Shown here: one piece after another, positions 55,105-64,000 of the stretch
Numbering within the stretch: position 1 is the stretch's first letter
How the letters are laid out: each line of letters begins with the position of its first letter
Assembly (NCBI RefSeq): GCF_031843945.1
Contig: NZ_JAVTJJ010000002.1
Location: 248,001-312,000 of the forward strand
DNA: 64,000 nucleotides
Direction of reading: 5' to 3'
Source: Paracidovorax sp031843945
GTDB taxonomy: Bacteria; Pseudomonadota; Gammaproteobacteria; Burkholderiales; Burkholderiaceae_C
The notes under the pieces: generated by a model
What the model saw: only the letters and a program-made list of their open reading frames with translations
What the model was told of the DNA's origin: nothing
Databases searched by the model: none
Translations under genes and position numbers: made by a program

Positions 55105-56165
55105 GCGGCCTGCGTCTGTCTAAGTCAGCCGCCGCGCAGCGCGGGGCCGCCCTGCTGGCGGCCATGCTCACCGTCACGCTGGTGGCCACCTTCGCCTCTG
55201 CCGCCATGTGGCAGCAGTGGCGCGCGGTGGAGGTCGAAACGGCCGAGCGCGCGCGCATCCAGTCGGCCTGGATCTTGGTGGGCGCGCTGGACTGGTCGCG
55301 GTTGATCTTGCGCGAAGACTCGCTCGCACGCGGTGGCGACGGCACCGACAACCTGACCGAGCCTTGGTCGGTACCGCTGGAAGAAGCGCGCCTGTCGACC
55401 TTTCTGGCCGCGCAACGCGGCGTAAGCCAGGTGGAAGACGCCAGTACCGACACCGCCGACGCCTTCCTCTCGGGCCAGGTCACCGACCTGCAGTCGCGCC
55501 TGAACCTACGCAACCTGGCCAGCACCGGCCAGGTGAATCCGGTCGCGCTGCGCCAGTTCACGCGCCTTTTCGAGTACCTGGGCCTGCCGATGCAGGAATT
55601 GGCGCTGCTCAGCCAGGGCATGGCGCAAGCCCAGGTGCAGCGCAATACCAGCACGGGCAGCGGAAATACGGGCACGGGCACCAATGCTGGCGGCGCGACC
55701 GCCAATGTCAGCGCAAGCACCAACGCCAACGCGCCCTTGCTGCCGCAGACCGTCTCCCAGCTCACCTGGTGGGGCCTGTCGCCCGCCAGCGCGGCAGCAC
55801 TGGCGCCTTACGCCACGCTGCTGCCGGTGCCCACCAAGGTCAATGTGAACACGGCCAGCGCCGTGGTGCTTTGGGCCAGTGTCGACCAGCTCGACATGTC
55901 CGATGCGCAGCGGCTGGTTCAGGCGCGCGAAGGCACCCACTTCAAGACCGAGAACGACGCGGCCAAGCTCATCGGCAGCAATGCCGAGCTGACCGCCGCC
56001 ACGCATTCCGTGTCGTCCAGCTACTTTGAAGTGCGCGGCCGGCTGCGGCTGGGCACGGCGGTGGTGGAAGAACGCTCGCTGGTGCTCAAGCAGCGCGGCT
56101 CGGTTCGCACGCTGTGGCGCGAGCGCGGCAGTTTCGTGCGCGACAGTGCCGATGCGCTGCGCTGA
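55101..56165 (+). CDS. gspK: Type II secretion minor pseudopilin GspK
   Basis: 354 residues from the ATG at 55101. The prepilin-like N-terminus QRGAALLAAMLTVTLVATFA lacks Glu5, normal for GspK. The helix-hairpin-helix region (VNVNTASAVVLWASVDQLDM) is present. A low-complexity Thr/Asn/Gly/Ala insert lies at about residues 179-210 (NTSTGSGNTGTGTNAGG). Caps the pseudopilus tip. Confidence 0.92.
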   Translation: MSGLRLSKSAAAQRGAALLAAMLTVTLVATFASAAMWQQWRAVEVETAERARIQSAWILVGALDWSRLILREDSLARGGDGTDNLTEPWSVPLEEARLSTFLAAQRGVSQVEDASTDTADAFLSGQVTDLQSRLNLRNLASTGQVNPVALRQFTRLFEYLGLPMQELALLSQGMAQAQVQRNTSTGSGNTGTGTNAGGATANVSASTNANAPLLPQTVSQLTWWGLSPASAAALAPYATLLPVPTKVNVNTASAVVLWASVDQLDMSDAQRLVQAREGTHFKTENDAAKLIGSNAELTAATHSVSSSYFEVRGRLRLGTAVVEERSLVLKQRGSVRTLWRERGSFVRDSADALR

Positions 56166-56244
56166 CAAAGTGCGCCACCACCCTCCAGCCCCGCAGCGCG
56201 ACGATGTCATCGCACGCCTCTAGAATGGCCCGCCGAACCGATCC

Positions 56245-57489
56245 ATGAGCACCCTCATCCTTACCCTGACCCCGGACACTCCGGGGCCCGCCGCCGAGTA
56301 CAGCTACACGCTGACCGCCGACGGACACACCGCCATCCGCCACGCCAGTGCCTCTGCCGCCCTGCTGCCCGACCCGGGCCGCGCCGGCGAGACCGTGGCC
56401 GTGGTGCCGCCCTGCCTGCTGTCCTGGCACCGCGTGACGCTGCCGCAGGGCACCGGCGCGCAGGCGCCGCGCCTGCGTGCGGTGCTCGAAGGGCTGCTGG
56501 AAGAGCGCGTGCTTGACGACACGGTGCTACTGCACTTTGCCCTGGAGCCCGGCGCGCGCGCGGGCGAGCCTGCCTGGGTCGCCGTGTGCGACCGGGCCTG
56601 GCTGCGCGCCGCGTTGCAAACACTGGAGGCCGCCGGCCGGCCCGTGTCGCGCGTGGTGCCCGAATTCGCGCCCGGCCCCACGGCCAGTGGCGCGCCTGAA
56701 TACTTCGCCGTCGGCACACCGGAAGACGCGCAACTGGTCGCCACCGGCCGCGGCGCCGATCAGGCCTTGGTGGTGCTGCCGCTCACGCCTGCATCGCTGG
56801 ACTGGGTAGGCGCCAGTGCCGCCCCTGCCGACGACGCTCCTGCCGCTCTGCTGCGCGCTGAACCTGCCGTTGCCACTGTGGCCGAACGCCTGCTGGGCCG
56901 CCCGGTCGAGTTGCAGACCGCCAGCCAGCGCGCGCTGGCCGCGGCCCGCGGCAACTGGGACCTGGCCCAGTTCGACCTGGCCAGCAGCGGCCGCACCCGT
57001 GCGCTGCGCAAGGCCGGCAGCGCGGCCGGCTTGCTGGCCCGCGCGCCGCAGTGGCGCGCCGCACGCTGGGCCGTCGGCGTGTTGCTGGTCGCCCAGGTGG
57101 TGGGCCTGAATGTGTGGGCCTGGCAGGAACGCCGGGCACTGGCCGCCAAGGAAGCCGGCGTGCGCAGCGCACTCACGCAGACCTTTCCGCAGGTGCGCGC
57201 CATCGTCGATGCGCCGGTGCAGATGGAGCGCGAACTGGCGCTGCTGCGCCAGGCCGCCGGCAGCCTGTCGCCCGCCGACCTGGAGCCGCTGATGGCCGCC
57301 ACCGGCGCTGCCTTGCCCGACGGCCAGCTGCCCTCGTCAATGGAATACACCGGCGGTGAACTGCGGCTGCGCGGGCTCGATTTAACCTCTGACGCCGTCG
57401 ACGCGTTGAACCAACGCCTGATGGCGCGCGGCTATCTGGCCCGCGAACAGAACGGCATGCTGCAAGTGCGGCTGGAGACCCAGCGATGA
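56245..57489 (+). CDS. gspL: Type II secretion platform protein GspL
   Basis: 414 residues. The cytoplasmic actin-like domain (PPCLLSWHRVTLPQGTG and LRAVLEGLLEERVLDDTVLL) is followed by a membrane helix near residue 275 (RWAVGVLLVAQVVGLNVWAW) and a periplasmic ferredoxin-like domain. It couples the GspE ATPase to the inner-membrane platform. It starts 79 bases after gspK and overlaps gspM by four bases. Confidence 0.92.
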   Translation: MSTLILTLTPDTPGPAAEYSYTLTADGHTAIRHASASAALLPDPGRAGETVAVVPPCLLSWHRVTLPQGTGAQAPRLRAVLEGLLEERVLDDTVLLHFALEPGARAGEPAWVAVCDRAWLRAALQTLEAAGRPVSRVVPEFAPGPTASGAPEYFAVGTPEDAQLVATGRGADQALVVLPLTPASLDWVGASAAPADDAPAALLRAEPAVATVAERLLGRPVELQTASQRALAAARGNWDLAQFDLASSGRTRALRKAGSAAGLLARAPQWRAARWAVGVLLVAQVVGLNVWAWQERRALAAKEAGVRSALTQTFPQVRAIVDAPVQMERELALLRQAAGSLSPADLEPLMAATGAALPDGQLPSSMEYTGGELRLRGLDLTSDAVDALNQRLMARGYLAREQNGMLQVRLETQR

Positions 57490-58133
57490 CCGCCGTTACG
57501 AGAAACGCTCCGGCTGATTCAAGCAGCAACGCAGCCGCCCTGGTGCCCGCGCTGCAGGCACGCTGGAGGGCGCTGGCACGGCGCGAGCAAACCCTGGTGC
57601 TGGCTGCGGCCGGCCTGGTCGCGGTGGCCCTGCTGTGGTGGGTGGCTCTGGCGCCCGCGCTGCAGACGCTGCGCGCCGCCCCTGCACGCCACGCCGCGCT
57701 GGACGCACAGCTGCAGCACATGCAGTCGCTGCAGGCCGAGGCACTGCAGTTGCAGAGCGCGCCGCGCGCCCGGGGTGGCGACGCCCTGCGCACGTTGCAG
57801 ACCTCATTGACACAACAACTGGGTGCCAGCGCCCAGTTGACGACGGCCGGCGACCGCGCCACCGTCACGCTGAAAGCCGTGTCGGCCGATGCGCTGGCGC
57901 AATGGCTGACGCAGGTGCGCGCCACTGCCCGTGTCGTGCCGCTGGAAGCCAAGCTGACACGCAGCGCCGCACCGGTGGCCGCCAACGCCCGCCCGGCACC
58001 GGGTGCAGGCCTGCTGAGCGCCCCCGCTGCCAACGCAACCGCCACTCCCACCACGCCGCCCGCTGCCGCTGCCACGCCTTCGGGCCCGCCGCGCTGGGAC
58101 GGCACGCTGGTGCTGGTATTGCCGCCCGCCTGA
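57486..58133 (+). CDS. gspM: Type II secretion platform protein GspM
   Basis: 215 residues with one N-terminal helix (TLVLAAAGLVAVALLWWVAL) after the WRALARREQ segment typical of GspM, then a coiled region and a small periplasmic domain. The C-terminus is Ala/Pro/Thr-rich. Partner of GspL; the two genes are translationally coupled. Confidence 0.9.
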   Translation: MTAVTRNAPADSSSNAAALVPALQARWRALARREQTLVLAAAGLVAVALLWWVALAPALQTLRAAPARHAALDAQLQHMQSLQAEALQLQSAPRARGGDALRTLQTSLTQQLGASAQLTTAGDRATVTLKAVSADALAQWLTQVRATARVVPLEAKLTRSAAPVAANARPAPGAGLLSAPAANATATPTTPPAAAATPSGPPRWDGTLVLVLPPA

Positions 58134-58185
58134 CGCCCGCAGCGCCCGTCTTCTTCCTCCGTTTTTTCTTCATCTCTGCTTCTTC

Positions 58186-59001
58186 GTGGCCCGTCCTTCT
58201 TTGCGCACCCTTTCCTCCGCTGCCGCTCCGCGATCGCCCTGGGGCTGGGCCTTGCTGGGCCTGCTGCTGGGCGTTGTGCCGGCGGTTGCCCTGTTCGCGC
58301 CGGCCGAATGGCTGGCAGCCGGCGTGGCACGGGCCAGTGCGGGCCACGTGCTGCTGGCGCAGCCGCGCGGCACCGTGTGGAACGGCTCTGCCCAGCTGCT
58401 GCTGACCGGCGGCAGCGGCAGCCAGGACCGCGCCGCCCTGCCCGGGCGCCTGCAATGGCGGCTGCGCCCCGCCTGGGCCGGCGTGCGGGCCGAGCTGCGC
58501 GCCGACTGCTGCACGGCGGCCGAACCGCTGCGCATCGCCGCGCAGGCCGGCTGGGGCACGGTGCGCGTCGCCGTGGCCGATGGCCGCAGCCAGTGGCCCG
58601 CAGCGGTGCTGACCGGACTGGGCACGCCCTGGAACACCGTGCAGCCGCAAGGGCAGCTGCAGCTGTCCACCCAGGGGCTGACGCTGGCCTGGGCGGATGG
58701 GCGCCTGCAATTGGCTGGCGGCGTGCAGTTGGACGCGCTGGACATGTCGTCGCGCCTTTCCACACTGCGCCCCATGGGCAGCTACCGCCTGGCGCTGCAG
58801 GGCAGCGGCCCGGCGCCCACGCTCACGCTGACCACGTTGGGCGGCGCGCTGCTACTGCAAGGCAGCGGCCAGTGGGTGGGCAATCGGCTGCGCTTTACCG
58901 GCGAAGCCACCGCCGCGCCGGACCGCGAGGCCGCGCTGGCGAACCTTCTCAACATCATCGGGCGGCGCAACGGCGCGCGCTCCATCATCACCGTGGGTTG
59001 A
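58186..59001 (+). CDS. gspN: Type II secretion protein GspN
   Basis: 271 residues from a GTG at 58186. An N-terminal helix (WGWALLGLLLGVVPAVALFA) is followed by a GspN-type periplasmic region (GTVWNGSAQLLLTGG, LPGRLQWRLRPAWAGVRAEL and GRRNGARSIITVG at the end). GspN is present in only some type II systems and its role is unclear. gspD follows five bases after the stop-codon region. Confidence 0.9.
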   Translation: MARPSLRTLSSAAAPRSPWGWALLGLLLGVVPAVALFAPAEWLAAGVARASAGHVLLAQPRGTVWNGSAQLLLTGGSGSQDRAALPGRLQWRLRPAWAGVRAELRADCCTAAEPLRIAAQAGWGTVRVAVADGRSQWPAAVLTGLGTPWNTVQPQGQLQLSTQGLTLAWADGRLQLAGGVQLDALDMSSRLSTLRPMGSYRLALQGSGPAPTLTLTTLGGALLLQGSGQWVGNRLRFTGEATAAPDREAALANLLNIIGRRNGARSIITVG

Positions 59002-59005
59002 CCGT

Positions 59006-61426
59006 ATGAATTCCTTGCCTCCTCAGCGCCTGCACTTTGCTATTAATTTTATAGCTGCTTGCGCTTTATTGGCGTGCGCCAGTGGCCAATTACATGCCCA
59101 AACAGCGGTCACCACCAGCACCGGCAGCGTGCGCGCGGGTGAGCCGGTGACGCTGAACTTCGCCGGAGCCGACATCGAAGCGGTGGCACGCACCATGGCC
59201 ACCATCACCGGTCGCAACGTGGTGGTGGACCCACGCGTGAAGGGCCAGTTGAACCTAGTGACCGAGCGCGCCGTCACGCCCGCCGCCGCGTTCGACCAGT
59301 TCCTGGCGGCGCTGCGGCTGCAGGGCTTTACCGTGGTGGAGGCTGCGGGCCTATACAAGGTGGTGCCTGAGGCCGACGCCAAGCTGCAGGCCGGCTCGGT
59401 CAGCGTGACGCAGGGCTCGTCGGGCCGGGCGCCCTCGGGCGGGCAGATCGTCACGCAGATCTTCAAGCTGAACTTCGAGAACGCGGCCAACCTGGTGCCG
59501 GTGCTGCGCCCGCTGATCAGCCCCAACAACACCATCAACGTGAACCCCGGCAACAACTCGCTGGTGATCACCGACTACGCCGACAATTTGCAGCGCATCG
59601 CGCGCATCGTGGCAGCCATGGATGTCTCCAACGCCAGCGACGTGGAAATCATTCCGCTGCAAAACGCCGTGGCCAGCGAACTTGCGCCGCTGGTGTCGCG
59701 GCTGATCGAAGGCTCGGGCAGTGCGGCCCCCACCGCTGCCGTGGGCCAGGGCGCGCCCATTGCCGGGCAGTCGGACACGGGCTTTCGCACCACGCTGCTG
59801 CCCGAGCCACGCAGCAATTCGCTGATCGTGCGGGCGGCCAACCCGGCGCGCCTGGCGCTGGTGCGCACACTGGTCGCCAAGCTGGACCAGCCCGCCGCGC
59901 CGGGCAGCGGCGCCGCGAACGGCAACATCCACGTCGTCTACCTGAAGAACGCCGACGCCACCAAGCTGGCGGCCACGCTGCGTGCCGCACTGGCGGCCAC
60001 GCAGGGCAACGGCGCATCGGGCGGGGGCGCTGCCAGCAGCGGCGGCGGCTCCACGGGCGGCGGAACGTCCGGCGGGCTGTCGCAGAGCGGCGGCGGCATG
60101 GGCGGTGGCTCGTTCGGCGGCGGTGCCGCGGGCGGCCTGGGCGGCGGTGGCAGCAGCAGCACAGGCGGCGGCCTGGGCAGCGCGGCCAGCAGCCTCAATT
60201 CAGCCAACAGCAACCAGCCTTCGACCGGCGGGCAGATCCAGGCCGACCCGACGACCAACTCGCTCATCATCTCGGCGCCCGAGCCGCAGTTTCGCCAGCT
60301 GCGCGCGGTCATCGACCAGCTCGACGGACGGCGCGCCCAGGTGCTGGTGGAAAGCCTGATCGTCGAAGTCTCTGCCAACAAGGTGGCCGAATTCGGCATT
60401 CAGTGGCAGGGCGTGATGGGCAACTACGGCAACGGCACGGTCGGTGTGCTGGGCACGAACTCGAGTGCCTCCAGCGCCAACGGCGGCGCCAACATCCTCA
60501 GCCTGGCGCTGGCTGCGGCCAGCGGCAACGCCACCACCATCGCGGGTGCCGCCGCAGGGCTGGGCAACGGTTTGAACGTCGCCATCGCCCCGCGCATCAA
60601 CGGCAATTACTACCTGGGCGCGCTGGCCAACTTTCTGGAAAACACGGGCGATGCCAACGTGCTGTCCACCCCCAACCTGATGACGCTGGACAACGAGGAA
60701 GCCCAGATCATCATCGGCAACAACGTGCCCTTCCCGACCGGTTCGTACGCCAACACCACCGGCAGCAGCACGGTGAACCCGTTCACCACGGTGGAGCGCA
60801 AGGACGTGGGCCTGATGCTGCGCGTGCGCCCGCAGATCAACGAGAACGGCACCGTCAAGCTCACGCTGTACCAGGAGGTGTCGCAGGTGGACGCCTCCAC
60901 GCTCAATTCCGTCAACGGCCCCACCACCAGCAAGCGCTCGATCGAATCCACCGTATTGGTGGGTGACGGCAGCGTGATCGTGCTGGGCGGCCTGCTGGAA
61001 GACCGCTACGCCATGGGCCAGGACAAGGTTCCCGTGATGGGCGACCTGCCGGTGGTGGGCGCCCTATTTCGCAACGAAAACCGCTCGCGCCGCAAGACCA
61101 ACCTGATGGTGTTCCTGCGCCCCGTGGTCATTCGCGACGGCGCCACCAGCGACGCGCTGGTGATGGACCGGTACGAAGCCATTCGCGCGCTGCAGCAGGT
61201 CACGCAACCGGCGCCCAGCAGCGTGATGCGCAGCGTGTCCGACGCGCCGGTGCTGCCGCCGCTGCCGGCCCAGCCCATTGCTACGCAACCCGGCGCGCCC
61301 GCCGTGCCGCGCGCGCCCACGCCGCCGCCGCTGATCGCGCCGCTGCAGCCCATACCGCTGATCGCCCCACCAGCCCCGGCGCCCGCGTACACGCCGGGCA
61401 ACCCGTCGCCCTACAGCCCGCAATAA
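59006..61426 (+). CDS. gspD: Type II secretion secretin GspD
   Basis: 806 residues. After the signal peptide come N0 (LNFAGADIEAVARTMATITG), N1-N3 domains and the secretin domain (VLSTPNLMTLDNEEAQIIIG, then VPVMGDLPVVGALFRNENRS). A Gly/Ser-rich loop splits N3 at about residues 334-405, and the tail is Pro-rich. The signal peptide (HFAINFIAACALLACASGQL) is encoded by repeat copy q. It forms the outer-membrane channel. Last but one gene of the cluster. Confidence 0.95.
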   Translation: MNSLPPQRLHFAINFIAACALLACASGQLHAQTAVTTSTGSVRAGEPVTLNFAGADIEAVARTMATITGRNVVVDPRVKGQLNLVTERAVTPAAAFDQFLAALRLQGFTVVEAAGLYKVVPEADAKLQAGSVSVTQGSSGRAPSGGQIVTQIFKLNFENAANLVPVLRPLISPNNTINVNPGNNSLVITDYADNLQRIARIVAAMDVSNASDVEIIPLQNAVASELAPLVSRLIEGSGSAAPTAAVGQGAPIAGQSDTGFRTTLLPEPRSNSLIVRAANPARLALVRTLVAKLDQPAAPGSGAANGNIHVVYLKNADATKLAATLRAALAATQGNGASGGGAASSGGGSTGGGTSGGLSQSGGGMGGGSFGGGAAGGLGGGGSSSTGGGLGSAASSLNSANSNQPSTGGQIQADPTTNSLIISAPEPQFRQLRAVIDQLDGRRAQVLVESLIVEVSANKVAEFGIQWQGVMGNYGNGTVGVLGTNSSASSANGGANILSLALAAASGNATTIAGAAAGLGNGLNVAIAPRINGNYYLGALANFLENTGDANVLSTPNLMTLDNEEAQIIIGNNVPFPTGSYANTTGSSTVNPFTTVERKDVGLMLRVRPQINENGTVKLTLYQEVSQVDASTLNSVNGPTTSKRSIESTVLVGDGSVIVLGGLLEDRYAMGQDKVPVMGDLPVVGALFRNENRSRRKTNLMVFLRPVVIRDGATSDALVMDRYEAIRALQQVTQPAPSSVMRSVSDAPVLPPLPAQPIATQPGAPAVPRAPTPPPLIAPLQPIPLIAPPAPAPAYTPGNPSPYSPQ
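59036..59095 (+). repeat. Interspersed repeat, copy q, encoding the GspD signal peptide
   Basis: Reads TTTGCTATTAATTTTATAGC, then TGCTTGCGCTTTATTGGCGTG and CGCCAGTGGCCAATTACAT. The first 20 bases are almost identical to copy l. It lies in frame over residues 11-30. Confidence 0.88.
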
Positions 61427-61440
61427 GCCCTGCCCGCCCC

Positions 61441-62805
61441 ATGCGCCACCCCCTGCCCTACGCGTTCGCGCGCTCCGCGCAATTGCTGCTGGAAGACGAC
61501 GGCCAGAGCCTGGTGCTCTGGCACGGCCTGGCGCCCGATGCGGGCGCACTGTCGGAAGTGCTGCGCAAGCACTCCGCCGTGCGGCAGCTGATGCCGCTGG
61601 ACGCGCCCGCGCTGGCCCAGCGCATCAGCGCCGCCTATTCGCAGAACGAATCGAGCGCGGCCATGGTGGTGAGCGAAGTCGAGTCCGACGCCGACCTCTC
61701 GCGCATGATGCAGGAGCTTCCCGCCGTCGAAGACTTGCTGGAATCGGCGGGCGACGCGCCCATCATCCGCATGCTGAACGCGCTGCTGACGCAGGCCGCG
61801 CGCGACGGGGCCAGCGACATCCACATCGAGCCGTACGAGCGCCATTCGAGCGTGCGTTTTCGCGTGGACGGCACGCTGCGCGAAGTGGTTCAGCCCAACC
61901 GCGCTCTGCATGCAGCGCTGATCTCCCGCCTGAAGATCATGGCGGACCTGGACATCTCTGAAAAACGCCTGCCGCAGGACGGCCGCATCAGCCTGCGGCT
62001 GGGCACGCGCGCCATCGACGTGCGCGTGTCCACCCTGCCCAGCGCCCATGGCGAGCGCGCCGTGCTGCGCCTGCTGGACAAGACCCAGACCAAGCTCACG
62101 CTGGAATCGGTGGGCATGCAGGGCGACACGCTCTCCCGATTCGAGAACCTCATCACCCAGCCGCACGGCATCATTTTGGTGACCGGGCCCACGGGCTCGG
62201 GCAAGTCGACCACGCTCTACGCCGCGCTGCAGCGCATGGACGCGACGCAGGGCAACATCATGACGGTGGAAGACCCCATCGAATACGAGCTGGCCGGCGT
62301 GGGCCAGACGCAGGTGAACGCCCGCATCGACCTGACCTTCGCCAAGGCCCTGCGCGCCATCCTGCGCCAGGACCCTGACGTGATCATGATCGGCGAGATC
62401 CGAGACTTCGAGACCGCGCAGATCGCCATCCAGGCCTCGCTCACCGGCCACCTGGTGCTGGCCACGCTGCACACCAACGACGCCGCCAGCGCCATCACCC
62501 GCCTGACCGACATGGGCGTGGAGCCGTTTCTCTTGTCCAGCTCGCTGCTGGGCGTGCTGGCCCAGCGGCTGGTGCGCAAGCTCGACGCGGGCGACCCCAG
62601 CGGCTACAAAGGCCGCACCGGCGTGTTCGAGCTGCTGGTGGTAGATGACGCCATCCGCGAGAAGGTGCACAACCAGTCGGCTGAAGCCGACATTCGCACC
62701 GCCGCGCTGGCGCGCGGAATGCGCTTGATGCGCGAGGACGGCGAACGGCTGGTGCAAGCCGGCATCACCAGCCCCGAAGAGGTGCTGCGCGTGACGCGGG
62801 ACTGA
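61441..62805 (+). CDS. gspE: Type II secretion ATPase GspE, short form
   Basis: 454 residues. Walker A is GPTGSGKSTTLYAAL, the Asp box is EDPIEYELAGVGQ, Walker B is IMIGEIRDFETAQIA and the His box is ATLHTNDAASAITRL. The N-terminal region is short. Between LAQRLVRKLD and GYKGRTGVFELL, where most GspE proteins have a tetracysteine zinc module, only a few residues (AGDPS) remain and no cysteine is present. Powers pseudopilus assembly. gspF does not follow. Confidence 0.93.
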   Translation: MRHPLPYAFARSAQLLLEDDGQSLVLWHGLAPDAGALSEVLRKHSAVRQLMPLDAPALAQRISAAYSQNESSAAMVVSEVESDADLSRMMQELPAVEDLLESAGDAPIIRMLNALLTQAARDGASDIHIEPYERHSSVRFRVDGTLREVVQPNRALHAALISRLKIMADLDISEKRLPQDGRISLRLGTRAIDVRVSTLPSAHGERAVLRLLDKTQTKLTLESVGMQGDTLSRFENLITQPHGIILVTGPTGSGKSTTLYAALQRMDATQGNIMTVEDPIEYELAGVGQTQVNARIDLTFAKALRAILRQDPDVIMIGEIRDFETAQIAIQASLTGHLVLATLHTNDAASAITRLTDMGVEPFLLSSSLLGVLAQRLVRKLDAGDPSGYKGRTGVFELLVVDDAIREKVHNQSAEADIRTAALARGMRLMREDGERLVQAGITSPEEVLRVTRD

Positions 62806-62831
62806 ACACCCACCCTCAGGCGCGCAGGCTT

Positions 62832-63842
62832 TCAGTCCACCGCCGCCTGTAGCTCATTGACCAGCGAGGCAACGCTGCCCACGCCCAGCCGGCGGTAGAT
62901 GGCCTGGATGTGATTGCGCACCGTGGCAGGCGCGCGGTCCAGCTGACGTGCGATTTCCTTGTGGCTCAATCCCTTGGCCAGCAGCCACGCCACCTGCCAT
63001 TCGCGCGGCGTCAGATGGTCTGCCGCGCAGCTGGGGCGGGCATTCACGAACAGCAGTTCGCGCTCCACGTGGCAGCGGGCCACCAGCGTGCGCCCGGCAA
63101 AGCGGGAGTTGCCGGAGGCGAAACGCTGCATCAGCGGCTGCGGCAGGCGGCCGTCCGGAACGGCGCTCCACTCCCCGCGCAGCAGCGCGTCGAACGACGG
63201 CGTGGCGTGATAGACCATGCCCCGCAGATCCGCCACCGCCTGCGCGCGGCGGGTGGCCGTGGGCGCGCTGTGGGTTGCATGGGTGTCGTTGGTGGCCAGC
63301 GCTTCCATGTGCCGCACGCGGTTGTAGCCCATGGCCTGTTGCAGGTGCGGCGCGACGGCTGCCAGCAGGCTGCGCTCGCTCTCGGTGCAATGGGCATCCG
63401 CGCGGGTACGGAACAAGGTGACCCACTGCACCAAGCCGTTGGCCGGATTCATGGCCGAGCTGATGAAGAAGTGACGCTGGCCGAACCGCTCGCCATAGGC
63501 CTTGATGGCTTTCTGGTGCGGTGCGCCGAACTGCATGGCGGCATCGAAAGCCATCGTGGCGCGGGGCTGCAATGCCACCTCGGCCGCCGCCGTATCGAGG
63601 TGTTTGATGGCCTCGTAACCCGCCAACATCTCGATCGGCTGCCGGTCCAAGTGCAGCGTATGGATGTCGATGCCTGTGGCGCCGTAGGTGGCCGAGCCCC
63701 ACATCGACGAATCGAACGGCAGCACGCGGCGCACGGCGTCCAGCGACGCGTCCTGAAACGTCTGCAGTGGCTGCTCATGGGACAGCCGGTACACATGCAG
63801 CAGCAAATCACCGAAGTCGTCGAAGCCTGTCGTGTGCGGCAT
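62832..63842 (-). CDS. LuxR-type transcriptional regulator
   Basis: 336 residues from the ATG at 63842, preceded by a G-rich ribosome binding site (GGGGGGAACAGG); an ATG at 63902 would add 20 residues. The C-terminal LuxR HTH is clear (LTPREWQVAWLLAKGLSHKE, then QLDRAPATVRNHIQAIYRRL). The N-terminal about 200 residues form an unassigned sensing region. It is convergent with gspE and divergent from whatever starts at 63975. Confidence 0.88.
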   Translation of the reverse strand: MPHTTGFDDFGDLLLHVYRLSHEQPLQTFQDASLDAVRRVLPFDSSMWGSATYGATGIDIHTLHLDRQPIEMLAGYEAIKHLDTAAAEVALQPRATMAFDAAMQFGAPHQKAIKAYGERFGQRHFFISSAMNPANGLVQWVTLFRTRADAHCTESERSLLAAVAPHLQQAMGYNRVRHMEALATNDTHATHSAPTATRRAQAVADLRGMVYHATPSFDALLRGEWSAVPDGRLPQPLMQRFASGNSRFAGRTLVARCHVERELLFVNARPSCAADHLTPREWQVAWLLAKGLSHKEIARQLDRAPATVRNHIQAIYRRLGVGSVASLVNELQAAVD

Positions 63843-63974
63843 GTCCTGTTCCCCCCCGTTGTTGTGCGCGCCAAGATGCACTGGCGCATGGGCGGCGTAC
63901 ATGGTGCATTTGCATCATGTTGTTTCGGAACGTATCACCCTATCGTCCGCGTGTCACTCATTGGAAAGACCGCC

Positions 63975-64000
63975 ATGCCCCAATCCACCGCCCCTCATTT
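63975..64000 (+). CDS. Possible start of a gene cut by the window end
   Basis: An ATG at 63975 follows GGAAAG at eight bases distance and opens a frame MPQSTAPH to the end. It is divergent from the LuxR-type gene. Too short to identify. Confidence 0.35.

Noticed and set aside
61411..62757. A 448-codon open frame opposite gspE
   Set aside because: Antisense to intact Walker A/B and His-box motifs; composition is His/Gly/Val/Gln-rich as in other shadows.

Overview
The window is GC-rich, gene-dense chromosome from a Gram-negative betaproteobacterium. It is most likely a Comamonadaceae-type member of the Burkholderiales. This rests on the cytochrome c4 plus ResB/CcsB (System II) cytochrome assembly genes, two trimeric Burkholderiales-type porins, a Coq7 ubiquinone hydroxylase, tandem LpxL-type acyltransferases, a CIRCE-controlled groESL operon and the general gene content. 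No rRNA, tRNA, prophage or CRISPR was seen.

Layout. 1-9.7 kb: 3' end of lysA, a metallo-beta-lactamase-fold protein, then a minus-strand redox block (cytochrome c4, ResB, CcsB, MsrP, MsrQ), engB and an alpha/beta hydrolase. 9.7-20.4 kb: two acyltransferases diverging from metK behind a structured leader, an AraC regulator, a LysE exporter, a DUF1328 peptide, a hemerythrin protein, an isochorismatase-fold hydrolase, a NadM-Nudix enzyme, a chemoreceptor and a CsgG/peptidoglycan-binding lipoprotein. 20.5-30.7 kb: groES-groEL, a wrecked siderophore-receptor pseudogene, pgi-tal divergent from zwf-hexR, and an IS5-type element with a gutted transposase. 30.9-37.8 kb: a 5'-nucleotidase lipoprotein, then a Fur-box-preceded sigma/anti-sigma/TonB-receptor iron-signalling operon and a DoxX protein. 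37.9-45 kb: a minus-strand dipeptide-type ABC importer operon (permease, M20 amidohydrolase, binding protein, permease, two ATPases). 45.4-52.6 kb: two porins, coq7, an OsmC protein, ilvA, cobS and cobC. 52.6-62.8 kb: a type II secretion cluster, gspC diverging from gspGHIJKLMNDE, without gspF. The window ends with a LuxR-type regulator.

The most striking thing is a family of about 18 short interspersed repeats (about 55 bp, two adjacent small hairpins) scattered through all of this. Most copies sit at gene 3' ends, often supplying or touching the stop codon. Five copies lie inside coding sequence. One encodes the signal peptide of the ABC binding protein and another, in the opposite orientation relative to its gene, the signal peptide of the GspD secretin. 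Others fall in cobC, cobS and pgi. The IS5-type element has inserted into one copy at a CTAG, so the repeat is itself an insertion target. Whether this family is already described could not be checked here.
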